Shown piece after piece: positions 1 through 7,806 of a DNA stretch of 64,000 bases (positions within the stretch are counted from its first letter, which is position 1; the number at the start of each line of letters is the position of its first letter). The position numbers and the translations under genes are program-made. The notes under the pieces were generated by a model. That model was not told where the DNA came from, ran no database searches, and saw only the letters and a program-made list of their open reading frames with translations. Source of the DNA: Stieleria maiorica (GTDB lineage: Bacteria > Planctomycetota > Planctomycetia > Pirellulales > Pirellulaceae); assembly GCF_008035925.1 (NCBI RefSeq), contig NZ_CP036264.1:8694428-8758427 (forward strand), written 5' to 3'.

Positions 1-16
1 CGACTGTGGCAATAGG

Positions 17-400
17 TCATCCATCGAAATGATGGATCGCGTACTTGCCGTCGACCTGTCGCTGAACCGCAAAACGAAACGTCGACTTTTTGTGACTGGC
101 CGATTGCCGATCGCTCGGCTTGCTGCCGCCGCGCGACCAGATGTCGTACGCGGCGCGACTGACGTACATCGAGTGCGGCCCCGCGTTAGCAAATTCGGTC
201 TGACGGTTGTGGATTTCGCCGGCAAGTGACGTCAATTCGGCTCGGGTCAAACAGATCACCGAACTGATCCGCACGCTCCGTCGCTGAAAAACGATCTCGG
301 CCTTCTTCTTGCTCAGTTCGTTGCCGATGAAGACATGGTCCTTCCAGAACTTCGACGTGAAATAGGTTTGCGCATCGCTGGGATTGAATCGATCGGCCAT
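17..400 (-). CDS. Hypothetical protein, 127 aa
   Basis: No family is recognised. The protein is soluble, moderately basic and has no signal peptide or membrane segment. The ATG start lies 3 bases after the stop of the gene at 404-895, so the two are probably co-transcribed, with this one second. The composition (few rare residues, balanced charge) looks like a real protein rather than a shadow frame, but nothing in it points to a function. Confidence 0.55.
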   Translation of the reverse strand: MADRFNPSDAQTYFTSKFWKDHVFIGNELSKKKAEIVFQRRSVRISSVICLTRAELTSLAGEIHNRQTEFANAGPHSMYVSRAAYDIWSRGGSKPSDRQSASHKKSTFRFAVQRQVDGKYAIHHFDG

Positions 401-403
401 GGT

Positions 404-895
404 TCAGGCCTCGTCTTTGGGAATCGGGTTGTCTTTCAGCCGCTGCCAAATCATTAGCGACGGCTTGCCCTTGTCATCGGGCAACATCCCGTGCACTTCA
501 TAGAAGCGATCACCATCGATGCGGAAGATATACGCCGACTCCCGTTCATCTTTGGCACCCGCATTAGGTCCGACCAGCACGACTTTGTTGCGATAGCGAA
601 AGACGGGCACCGCACCACTGGTATCGATGCGGTATTCGGACCGATGCGATTGGATCGGATGCTTGTTCGGGTCATAGGTCGTCACCACCGTATGATCCCC
701 GCGATGCACTTTGATCGTCATGTACTTGCCATTGGGCGTTTCGCGATACAGCACCCACTCCCCCTTGATCGTCTCGCCAACCGTCGGCTCTCCGGCGTCT
801 GCCGGCTGCGACTCCTCGACTTGTCCGACTGCGACAAGCGACATGAAGCTGACGGGGACCCAAACGAACACGACTGCGAAAAGAAACCGGTACAT
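404..895 (-). CDS. Hypothetical secreted protein, 163 aa
   Basis: The N-terminus is a clear signal peptide: a short basic start (MYR), a hydrophobic core over residues 4-22, and a likely cleavage after the VAVGQ region near residue 25. The mature part (about 138 residues) is rich in beta-prone stretches such as GEWVLYRETPNGKYMTIKV and resembles the small secreted TIGR03067/lipocalin-like proteins that planctomycetes carry in many copies; I could not assign it to a family by eye. It probably acts in the periplasm. First gene of a two-gene unit with 17-400. Confidence 0.65.
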   Translation of the reverse strand: MYRFLFAVVFVWVPVSFMSLVAVGQVEESQPADAGEPTVGETIKGEWVLYRETPNGKYMTIKVHRGDHTVVTTYDPNKHPIQSHRSEYRIDTSGAVPVFRYRNKVVLVGPNAGAKDERESAYIFRIDGDRFYEVHGMLPDDKGKPSLMIWQRLKDNPIPKDEA

Positions 896-944
896 GGTAC
901 ATCCCGTTCGAACGAAGGTGAGACGATTGGTTGACTAGCGGCCG

Positions 945-1268
945 TCAGTCCGACCGCATTCCGTCCAGACCGGGATCAATCCGCGACGAGGACGCCAGCG
1001 CCCGGAAGGTTCTCCAAAAACCGAATGCGGAAAGCGTCGCAAATGCCGTCCAGATAACGATGTTAAACATTAACTGGCTGACGGGCCAACCGGGCATTGG
1101 AACAAAGAGCATCCAGCAATACAGCAAGGAAACAGCGGCAAAGTACAAGAATGCGACCGCCGTTATCAGAATGCCGATGAGACACACGATCAATCTCAAG
1201 AACGAAGTGCGTTGCGATCCTATCAATCTCGTCGGCTTGTAGGGATTAACGTTCGGGCGCTCGGGCAT
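945..1268 (-). CDS. Small integral membrane protein, 107 aa
   Basis: Hydrophobic segments at about residues 24-57 (LRLIVCLIGILITAVAFLYF and on, long enough for two helices) and 67-90 indicate two or three membrane helices with a basic N-terminus. An upstream in-frame start would add 17 residues; the ATG at 1268 (MPERPNVNPY) is preferred because the extra residues look like translated leader. No domain recognised. It is divergent from the flgM-like gene and 50 bases from the secreted protein at 404-895, possibly the same operon. Confidence 0.6.
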   Translation of the reverse strand: MPERPNVNPYKPTRLIGSQRTSFLRLIVCLIGILITAVAFLYFAAVSLLYCWMLFVPMPGWPVSQLMFNIVIWTAFATLSAFGFWRTFRALASSSRIDPGLDGMRSD

Positions 1269-1801
1269 CGGCTTGAGGCGAAGGGTGTGAGCGGTGAGAC
1301 GAGACCCTTGGCCTTCCAAGCGAAGATCCCAGCCTGCGTTTTATCCGTGGGTACGCTCTGCCATCCGTGGGTTGATGCGAATTCGGCACTCGATCCAACT
1401 TAATCGAACCGGTAGCCCGAGACCAGTTGAACGGTTCTCGACAGATTCCCTTGCATCGGGGTCGGTGACTTTGCTACTGTCGGCGTGAATGTCCCGGGTT
1501 TGCCCCCAAAAAGTTTACGAATGGACTCAACTGACGCGGACCTGCGAGCCGAAAGCTATTACTGTTTCCGCCCGCTTCGCGCTTAGCAAAAGTCTCTTCA
1601 AAGCTGTACGGATTGCATCCTGGGACACGGATCGCGGCGCTGACGGCCGATGCGGAAATGACTGATTTGTCGGTGGGGCTTGCCCCATCGGTCCGGTCCG
1701 GCCTACGTCGCCTAAATCCCCTAATCACGGCAAGACCACCCCTGTTGGGGCAAATCAGCCGGTGATTGGGTTGTCCATTTTGTCTTCGGAGCATCGCTCA
1801 A
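1269..1801. other. Intergenic region without a supported gene
   Basis: Open frames here lack coding character. A short hairpin (CGGTGGGGCTTGCCCCATCG) sits at 1671-1690. The divergent promoters of the membrane protein (945-1268) and of the FlgM-like gene should lie here; no convincing FliA-type promoter could be identified by eye. A purine-rich stretch (CTTCGGAG) lies about 13 bases before the ATG at 1802. Confidence 0.5.
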
Positions 1802-2122
1802 ATGCAGATTTACGGTCCCTATCGGGTTTCCACCACGCAATCCGCTTCCAACGTCCAAGCCACCTCGCAAGTCGATCGCAGTTCCGCTGCGTCCAAAGTC
1901 GATCAAGCCCCGTCGTCCTCACCGGCCGGCCCGGTGGACCAATTGGACCTCAGCCAAGCGGCCACGTCGGCCAATCGCATCGAGGGCAATGCGGCGGTCG
2001 CCGGAGAAGGCATCCGGTTCGAACGCGTCGCCGAACTGCGACGTCAAATCGCCGACGGCTCCTACGACACCCCCGAACGAATGGACGCGGCCCTGGATCG
2101 CTTCCTGGACCTGCTGGGTTAG
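1802..2122 (+). CDS. flgM: FlgM-like anti-sigma-28 factor, 106 aa
   Basis: FlgM binds the flagellar sigma factor FliA and keeps late flagellar genes off until the hook is built. The planctomycete type starts with MQIYGP and has a disordered Ser/Ala/Gln-rich first half (residues 10-65). The conserved C-terminal helix pair is visible at residues 71-106: IRFERVAELRRQIADGSY, then a DTPERMDAALDRFLDLL helix. Size is normal for the family. A longer in-frame start 12 codons upstream was rejected because MQIYGP is the usual beginning. No other flagellar gene is in the window, so it is a single regulatory gene here. Confidence 0.75.
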   Translation: MQIYGPYRVSTTQSASNVQATSQVDRSSAASKVDQAPSSSPAGPVDQLDLSQAATSANRIEGNAAVAGEGIRFERVAELRRQIADGSYDTPERMDAALDRFLDLLG

Positions 2123-2189
2123 CGGCTTGTTGATTTGCTCGCCCGCGCCACGGGCGAGGGACGCAGCTCAATTTGCGGGCTGCCGGTCC

Positions 2190-2285
2190 GTTCCAAGCGT
2201 CGCCGTGTTCTCCGAACTCGGCGGATCGCAATAGCGAAGCTTTGCCCCGCGCCGGCCTCGGAGCGGACGGCGACTGTCCGGCCCG
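2190..2285. repeat. Dispersed intergenic repeat R1, copy 1
   Basis: About 95 bp containing an outward pair of related arms: GTCGCCGTGTTCTCCGAACT near the left and GAGCGGACGGCGACTGTCC near the right, joined by a segment with AGCGAAGCTTTGCCCCGCGC. The same element recurs at 4650-4763 and, in inverted and partly multiplied form, at 43598-43752. It fills most of the space between the flgM-like and fur-like genes. The rest of 2123-2487 holds nothing else recognisable. Confidence 0.8.
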
Positions 2286-2487
2286 ATCGAAAACGAAACT
2301 CTCGGCGAGTTCCGTTACCGCTGGCCGAATGCCGCCTCGGGGCGACCGCAATCGCCCGCCCGCCAGAGACAGCGATTGACCAGTCGTGTAGACTTCTTAC
2401 ATGACCGGAACTCGTCGACACAGCGTCTCGAGAGGGCGCTCGCCCCACGCTGACGGGGTGATGCTTTCTTTTCTCTGACCTCCCATC

Positions 2488-3036
2488 ATGGCTGAATTGT
2501 CGGAATCGACCTCCGAAACCGCGAAATCAAGCTCCGAAACGGTTGCGACCAAGGTCCAACCGCTGGAGACGTCGCTGTCACCCCAGGAACGCTTCAGCGA
2601 GTACCTGCAATCGCGCGGCCTGCGCCAAACCAGCCAGCGAAAATTCTTGATCGAACAAGTGTTCAGCCAGCACGAGCATTTTGATGCCGAAGAGCTGATC
2701 GAGCGACTCCCCCGACGGGGGGAAGACAACTACGTCAGCACCGCGACGGTGTATCGCACGCTGCGGGAATGTGTCGACGCCGGACTGCTGAACAGTTTTC
2801 AACTCGATGGCCGGACAGTTTACGACCACGATTACGGTTACCCCGAGCACGATCACCTGTACTGCACCCGCTGCAGGAAACTGCTGGAGTTCCAGAGCGA
2901 TGAACTGGTCGCGATCCGGGACCAAATGGCGGCATTGCACGGTTTTCGCGTCGAAAGCCACAAGATGATCATCAACGGCGTGTGCCGCGAATGCTCGCGT
3001 CGACGGCGGAAAAAACGCAAGCAAGACTTGGTTTAG
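2488..3036 (+). CDS. Fur-family metal-responsive repressor, 182 aa
   Basis: Fur proteins are dimeric winged-helix repressors that bind DNA when loaded with Fe, Zn, Mn or after peroxide sensing. Residues 1-30 are a Ser/Glu-rich extension, unusual in length for the family. The winged helix spans about 35-108 (RGLRQTSQRKFLIEQVFSQ, VSTATVYRTL). Metal ligands are visible: H62/H64 region, H121 and H123 (YPEHDHLYC), Cys126-X2-Cys129 and Cys166-X2-Cys169, so the structural zinc site is complete. Which metal it senses (Fur, Zur or PerR) cannot be told. Its stop overlaps the convergent gene at 3033-3473 by 4 bases. Confidence 0.9.
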   Translation: MAELSESTSETAKSSSETVATKVQPLETSLSPQERFSEYLQSRGLRQTSQRKFLIEQVFSQHEHFDAEELIERLPRRGEDNYVSTATVYRTLRECVDAGLLNSFQLDGRTVYDHDYGYPEHDHLYCTRCRKLLEFQSDELVAIRDQMAALHGFRVESHKMIINGVCRECSRRRRKKRKQDLV

Positions 3037-3473
3037 CCGGCGTCGGCGATCTGTTTCAAGATCGCGGCAAACACCGGTTCGTTCTTGTCAAAATCGCGGC
3101 TTTCGGCCTGCATCTGGACCAGCAACACGTCGTCTGGGCTGGAATCATTGCCCTGTTTTAGGACCGCGATCCGGCTGATGATCAGCAAGTCCAGGTAATA
3201 AAACCTGAGATCCGTCACGGCAGTCCCAGCGGGCAAGACGTCCAAGGTGACATCCTCGCGTTCCAGGTCTTCGTAGTCGGCCGCAATCGTGCTGACAATT
3301 CGGTCGATCAGCGGACCGACCGCCTCGGCGCCGGTCAATTCGAGCGAGAAAAACCCACCCCCGGGAAAATCCAGCGTCGCCCCCTGATCCCCTTCGTCCT
3401 CGCCGCGATCGGCGACGGACCAGTTGTCGGGGTACAGGAATCGAATACCGAAGGAATCAAATTGAGCAGGCAT
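3033..3473 (-). CDS. Hypothetical protein, 146 aa
   Basis: Start chosen at MPAQFDSFGIRFLYPDNW; an upstream ATG would add 13 residues without similarity to a leader. The opening FGIRFLYPDNWS followed by ATLDFPGGGFFSLE resembles the beginning of PsbP/DUF1795-like domains, in which a beta-sheet core follows a YP-x-x-W motif; this is a tentative resemblance only. No signal peptide with this start, so cytoplasmic. Convergent with the Fur-family gene, with overlapping stops. Confidence 0.6.
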   Translation of the reverse strand: MPAQFDSFGIRFLYPDNWSVADRGEDEGDQGATLDFPGGGFFSLELTGAEAVGPLIDRIVSTIAADYEDLEREDVTLDVLPAGTAVTDLRFYYLDLLIISRIAVLKQGNDSSPDDVLLVQMQAESRDFDKNEPVFAAILKQIADAG

Positions 3474-3712
3474 GAAACTGATGGGGAGGACCGGGGGATG
3501 AAAAAGACGCAATTGCAGCGGAACGCATTTCGCTGGTATTTCTCACTGCTGTCAATGAGTCGCGGTGCCGAAGAACAACTCCGACTCGTTGTAGTTTGAC
3601 CGCGCGACGGCGCGAACACACAGTCCCCCCACACTGCCGGGTGACCCGCGTGCGCTTGAGCATCCGCTCTCTAACGCTCTTTCAACGTCCCGCGAACGCA
3701 TGCGCCCATCGC

Positions 3713-4627
3713 ATGACGCGCCGCCTGGCGGCCTGGGCCTGCGTCCTGTCGTTGTTGTGCTGCACATCGGTCGGCTGCCGCGCGATTCAGGGGATCGGGG
3801 AAAGCCGACAGTCGATCGCCGCACGCAAACTGTCGCGACAGGGCTTGCAGAAAATGCGGGTGGGAAAGTGGACCGACGCGGAGCAACTTTTCGGAGAAGC
3901 GTTGGCGCTGTCGGACAAAGACGACCACGCCCATCGCGGGTTGGCCGAAGCGTACTGGAACCGCGGGCAGCGAGTTTCCGCGATCGAGCACATGGAGAAA
4001 GCGGTTGCATTGAGCGCGGGTGACCCGCGATTGGTCGGACGGCTGGGCGAAATGTACTTGCAAGAAGGGCACTTGGAGAAAGCCGAACGACAGAGCGAAA
4101 TCGCGTTGGCGTCCGAACGAGGCTCCGCTGAAATCTGGACCCTCCGCGGCGATTGTCTGCGGCAAAAAGGCACCGAACAGGAAGCGCTTGCCGCCTACCA
4201 CCGCGCCCTCGCCCTGCAGCCGGATTTCATCGACGCCAAGCTGCAAGTCGCCGAACTGTACCTCAACAGCAATCAGTACGATCGCATCGTCGCGACGCTC
4301 GACCAGCTTGACCCGACCGGCGACGAATCGGCCGCGCCGACCAGGGTGCACATGCTGCGTGGGATCGCGATGCGCAATCTGAACCGACCCGAAATCGCAG
4401 TCAAACACTTCGCCAAGGCCGCCGAAAGCGATCCTCAACGCGCCGAACCGCATCTGCAAATCGCCGCCATCGAACTGGAAAAGGGCAGGGCGGATCTGGC
4501 CAGCCGGTCGGTCGCACGTGCTCTGGAACTCGATCGCCGACTGGTCGAATCGAGCGGTTGGAGCCAGTACCTGCTGACGCCCGAACAATTGGCTGCCCAG
4601 CAGGCCGATCAAGGGACGCGCCGCTAG
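3713..4627 (+). CDS. TPR-repeat lipoprotein, 304 aa
   Basis: The start at 3713 gives a lipoprotein signal: MTRRLAAWACVLSLLCCTSV followed by Gly-Cys at the lipobox. The mature protein is a chain of tetratricopeptide repeats from about residue 40 to 280, with typical units such as GLQKMRVGKWTDAEQLFGEA, GLAEAYWNRGQRVSAIEHM and AYHRALALQPDFIDAKLQV. TPR arrays bind partner proteins; here it would act at the inner or outer membrane facing the periplasm. A longer in-frame start at 3596 is possible but would bury the signal. No operon partner. Confidence 0.8.
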   Translation: MTRRLAAWACVLSLLCCTSVGCRAIQGIGESRQSIAARKLSRQGLQKMRVGKWTDAEQLFGEALALSDKDDHAHRGLAEAYWNRGQRVSAIEHMEKAVALSAGDPRLVGRLGEMYLQEGHLEKAERQSEIALASERGSAEIWTLRGDCLRQKGTEQEALAAYHRALALQPDFIDAKLQVAELYLNSNQYDRIVATLDQLDPTGDESAAPTRVHMLRGIAMRNLNRPEIAVKHFAKAAESDPQRAEPHLQIAAIELEKGRADLASRSVARALELDRRLVESSGWSQYLLTPEQLAAQQADQGTRR

Positions 4628-4649
4628 GGCGAGGTCAACTTCTAAACTT

Positions 4650-4763
4650 AGGCTGCCGATCCGCTCGAACAGTCGCCGTGTTCTCCGAACTCGGCGCACG
4701 CGCAAGAGCGAAGCTTCGCCCCGCGCCGGCCTCGGAGAGGACGGCGACTGTCCGGCCCAACGG
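4650..4763. repeat. Dispersed intergenic repeat R1, copy 2
   Basis: Near-copy of 2190-2285: CAGTCGCCGTGTTCTCCGAA on the left, GAGAGGACGGCGACTGTCC on the right. The remaining part of the gap up to 5069 shows no gene; an in-frame reading through it only reproduces the repeat-derived peptide. Confidence 0.8.
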
Positions 4764-5069
4764 GAAACGATGCGGCAGTCGACGGAACGTTCTCTCGATT
4801 GTTCCGATTGTCCGGCCCGGATCCCGCGGGCGGCCCCCGCATTCGGAACCCAGAACGCACCAGCGGGTTTTCCCCGTGAATAGCCGGTAGGTTTTTCAGG
4901 CTCTCGCACCGCGCCACCCCCGCGAATGAACTACGGTTGAGTGACGAACTGCGCGGGACAGGGCGCACACGATCGAACAGCAGTGTCCTCGATTCCCACA
5001 TTAACGACACCGAGCGGAAGATCCGTCGCCCGATCCGTCAACAGTCCCTTCCAAGAATGAGAGCTCTTC

Positions 5070-5462
5070 ATGTCGCTATTCAACGCTTCCAGCCCAACGC
5101 CATCAAGTGAATTCCCGACCGCGCCGATCGTTCCCCCGGTCACCGGCCCGCGTCAGGACTCACCGGTCCATCAGGGCTCACAGGGCCAGATCGAACAGGG
5201 CCAGATCGAACAGGGCCAGATCGCAGAAGGCCAGATCTCACAGGGCCCGGGCAGCGAAGGTTTTGTCGATCGACGTCGCCAAGGCGGATCGAAAGCTGGC
5301 GCAGAGCGACGACAGTTCGGCAGCTCCCATGACGGACTCTCCGAAGCCGGGCGTGAATTGGCGTTGGCGATCGACCAATACAAACTGGAACACCATCGTC
5401 GTTACATCACGTGTGACGAAATGCTGATGGTGATCACCAACCTGGGTTACAGCAAATCGTAG
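5070..5462 (+). CDS. Hypothetical protein with GQIEQ repeats, 130 aa
   Basis: Residues 1-30 are Pro/Ser-rich; residues 35-60 carry four consecutive five-residue repeats of the form GQIxQ encoded by a 15-bp tandem repeat (5174-5245), then a short conserved-looking C-terminal domain (about residues 90-130) with LALAIDQYKLEHHRRYIT and EMLMVITNLGYSK. The C-terminal part resembles a small domain common in planctomycete proteins; no function is known to me. The tandem repeat is expected to vary in copy number between strains. Confidence 0.65.
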   Translation: MSLFNASSPTPSSEFPTAPIVPPVTGPRQDSPVHQGSQGQIEQGQIEQGQIAEGQISQGPGSEGFVDRRRQGGSKAGAERRQFGSSHDGLSEAGRELALAIDQYKLEHHRRYITCDEMLMVITNLGYSKS

Positions 5463-5472
5463 TCTGCATTTC

Positions 5473-5555
5473 CCGTAGCGGAACTCGCCAAGAGTTTCGC
5501 ACTGGGGCGGCGACGCCACATGGCGTGTCGAAAGCCTTGGCGGCTTCCGCTACAC
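5473..5555. repeat. Dispersed palindromic repeat R2, complete copy
   Basis: Two inverted arms: GTAGCGGAACTCGCCAAGAG (with TTTCG) at 5475-5499 and CGAAAGCCTTGGCGGCTTCC (with GCTAC) at 5529-5553. Related arms occur at 24961-24985, 29846-29870, 30137-30162 and 59682-59704. Confidence 0.75.
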
Positions 5556-5572
5556 CCTGAACCTGCGGTTTC

Positions 5573-6517
5573 TTACTTCGTCATCGCCCGCAACAGCTGC
5601 CGACGGGTGACGACGTGGCGGACATCGTCGTTCTCGTCACACAGCAGCGCGACCTCGCTCGCTTCGTCATAGAGTTTCAGCAACGTGGTCAGGTGGCGTT
5701 CGGTCAGCGGGACTCGGATCACCGGTCGAATCTCCACCTGGGCCTTGCCGGTCGCCAGCTCGGAATACCTCAGGTAGCCGACGATTCTCTTTTTCTGTTG
5801 GACCAGCACGATCGCGTGATTCTGGCGTCGCGCCGCCGCTGCGGTCGCGTCTTTATCGATCGGCAACTCCACCGTCGCCAATCGGTTCAACGGGACTGCG
5901 AAGGAGACGGCCAGTTCGCTGCCCAGCTCGAACAATTGACCGGCAAGCGAACGCTGGCCGGAGTGCAGGATCCCGGCTTCCTCGCCGGCGCGAAACAGTT
6001 GCGTCAGTTCCCCGCGAGCCATGGCGACGGAGATTCGGAATGGCGCTTGGCCGGTCAATGCGCCCAACGCGGCGGCCAGCACCCCCAAGAAGACGGACAC
6101 CGGCAAAAACAACACGGTCGCCAGCAACAACACCGGCCGCACCAGTGTCAACAACCGGTAGGGAGCTTGAAAGAACCAGTGCTTGGGCAAAAGTTCGCCA
6201 AACACAAACACGACCGGGGTCATCAGAACCGGTCCGACAAGCTCCGCCGCCGAGGAGTCGCCGAACAGCGCGATGACCGCCAGCACGATTGCGAAACTGG
6301 TTAAAAAATTCGCCAGGTTGTTTCCCACCAACGCCGTGGCGACGAACAGCGCGGGTCGATTGAGCACCCAGATCAGTGCCCGCGCGCTGCGTGAGCCGTC
6401 CAGACCGTCGAGCACCAGACGGGTTCGGGAGACCCGATACATTCCGGTCTCGCTGCCACTGAAGAACGCGCTCAGGACCAGGCCGAACAAGAACAAGAGG
6501 ATCGCGAAAAAGATCAT
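5573..6517 (-). CDS. CNNM-domain (DUF21) membrane protein with CBS pair, 314 aa
   Basis: CNNM/CorB-type proteins are membrane proteins implicated in divalent cation (Mg/Co) transport. Residues 1-190 form the DUF21 domain: MIFFAILLFLFGLVLSAFFS with the family's FFSGSETGMYR motif, further helices near 55-75, 95-120 and 125-150. Residues about 205-314 fit a pair of degenerate CBS domains. There is no C-terminal CorC/HlyC domain, unlike its neighbour. It overlaps the upstream gene 6514-7806 by 4 bases (ATGA), so the two are translationally coupled and may form a heteromer. Confidence 0.85.
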   Translation of the reverse strand: MIFFAILLFLFGLVLSAFFSGSETGMYRVSRTRLVLDGLDGSRSARALIWVLNRPALFVATALVGNNLANFLTSFAIVLAVIALFGDSSAAELVGPVLMTPVVFVFGELLPKHWFFQAPYRLLTLVRPVLLLATVLFLPVSVFLGVLAAALGALTGQAPFRISVAMARGELTQLFRAGEEAGILHSGQRSLAGQLFELGSELAVSFAVPLNRLATVELPIDKDATAAAARRQNHAIVLVQQKKRIVGYLRYSELATGKAQVEIRPVIRVPLTERHLTTLLKLYDEASEVALLCDENDDVRHVVTRRQLLRAMTK

Positions 6518-7806
6518 CGGGCGTCCCTCCCGTCGTTCCAGCCCGAGGGGTCGGCCGGCCTGTGGCGCCGGACTTCGATCCTGAGCGTGCCCTCAATCTC
6601 TTCGAGCACCGTCAATACATAGTCTTCCAACGTGGCTTGATCGCCCAGCCGTGGCAGGCGTTCGTTATGGCGTTGAATGAACCCGGCGACCGTCGCCACC
6701 GATCCATCGGGAACGTTGACGGCCAATTGTTTGGCCAGCTGCCGCAGCGAAATGCCGCCGGCGACGTGATAAAGGTCGGGTTCGATCTGCTCGATCGCCG
6801 CCGAATCGGCATCATCTTCAAACTGGTCGTGCTCGGGAGCCAGCATTCGTCGAAAGATCCGGTCGATCGACAGCGCGCCGATCCCGTCCCCGTATTCGTC
6901 CACCACAATCGCAACACTCAGGTCGTTCTCCTTGAGCTGATCCAAAACCCGGGCGACCGGTGCGGACCAGGGGACATAGATCACCGGTTCGACCAAGTCT
7001 TCGAAATGATCGATCTGACTCGGGCGCAGCATCCTCACCCCCAGCGCCCCGACCATCGTCTCGCCGGACTGGTCGGTAATGATCGCGTAGCCGCCCGGGG
7101 GCGATTGAGAAAAGAGTTCGTCGGCTTGGATCGGTGATTCGACCAGGTGCAAGCGACTGCGGGGTCGCATCAATTCACTTGCCCGCATTTCCGCAATGGC
7201 GACCAGATTCTGCAACGCCAATCGCTCTCGGGCCATCAACGCCGCGTCGTCGGTGCCGAGTTCGACGGCCCGTTCGATGTCCGCCAAATCGATCTCGTTC
7301 TCCGGCTGAAACGACGGCCACAGCAACCGTCCGGCCAACAGATTGGATGTCTTGATGATCGGCAACAGCGGACTGACCAAACGCACCGCCAAGTTCAATG
7401 CCGGCGCGAGCAACACCGAAGCCTGCATCGGGGCCAGCAACGCCAAACTCTTGGGCAGCATCTCGCTGAAGAAAATGATCGCCAACAAACTGGCCGACGT
7501 GAACAGCAAGGCGACACTGGCCCCGGCATCGGCCGACGCATCCAGGCGGCTGGCAACGATCGACGCGATCGCAAAGTACGTCATGTTGATCAGCAGATTC
7601 CAGAACAGGATCGCCGAGAGCAGCTTTTCCGAATCGCCGAGCATCCGATCGGCGATTCGACCGCCCACACCGCTGCGCCGAAGTTGCCGGCGCTGTCGCA
7701 ACGTCAACGAGAACAGGGCCGCCTCGCTGCCGCTGAACAACGCACTCAGCAACACCAAAACCGCCATCGGCACCAACCAGCCGACATACTGCATCAGCTC
7801 GCTCAA
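6514..7806 (-). CDS. CNNM/CorC (HlyC) family cation transporter-like protein, 430 aa
   Basis: Full-length architecture: DUF21/CNNM membrane domain (residues 1-190, with ALFSGSEAALFSLT), CBS pair (about 215-340; VVDEYGDGIGAL in the second CBS), and the C-terminal CorC_HlyC domain (about 345-425; IEPDLYHVAGGISLRQLAKQ). The first codon may be TTG at 7806 or ATG at 7794 (MQYVGWLVPM); TTG abuts the stop of the ABC permease directly. Second gene of a three-gene unit (permease, this, second CNNM protein). Confidence 0.88.
   Translation of the reverse strand: MSELMQYVGWLVPMAVLVLLSALFSGSEAALFSLTLRQRRQLRRSGVGGRIADRMLGDSEKLLSAILFWNLLINMTYFAIASIVASRLDASADAGASVALLFTSASLLAIIFFSEMLPKSLALLAPMQASVLLAPALNLAVRLVSPLLPIIKTSNLLAGRLLWPSFQPENEIDLADIERAVELGTDDAALMARERLALQNLVAIAEMRASELMRPRSRLHLVESPIQADELFSQSPPGGYAIITDQSGETMVGALGVRMLRPSQIDHFEDLVEPVIYVPWSAPVARVLDQLKENDLSVAIVVDEYGDGIGALSIDRIFRRMLAPEHDQFEDDADSAAIEQIEPDLYHVAGGISLRQLAKQLAVNVPDGSVATVAGFIQRHNERLPRLGDQATLEDYVLTVLEEIEGTLRIEVRRHRPADPSGWNDGRDAR

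Noticed and set aside
1474-1794. 106-codon minus-strand frame before the FlgM-like gene
   Set aside because: Basic low-complexity composition, no SD site, no domain, and it overlaps the likely promoter region.
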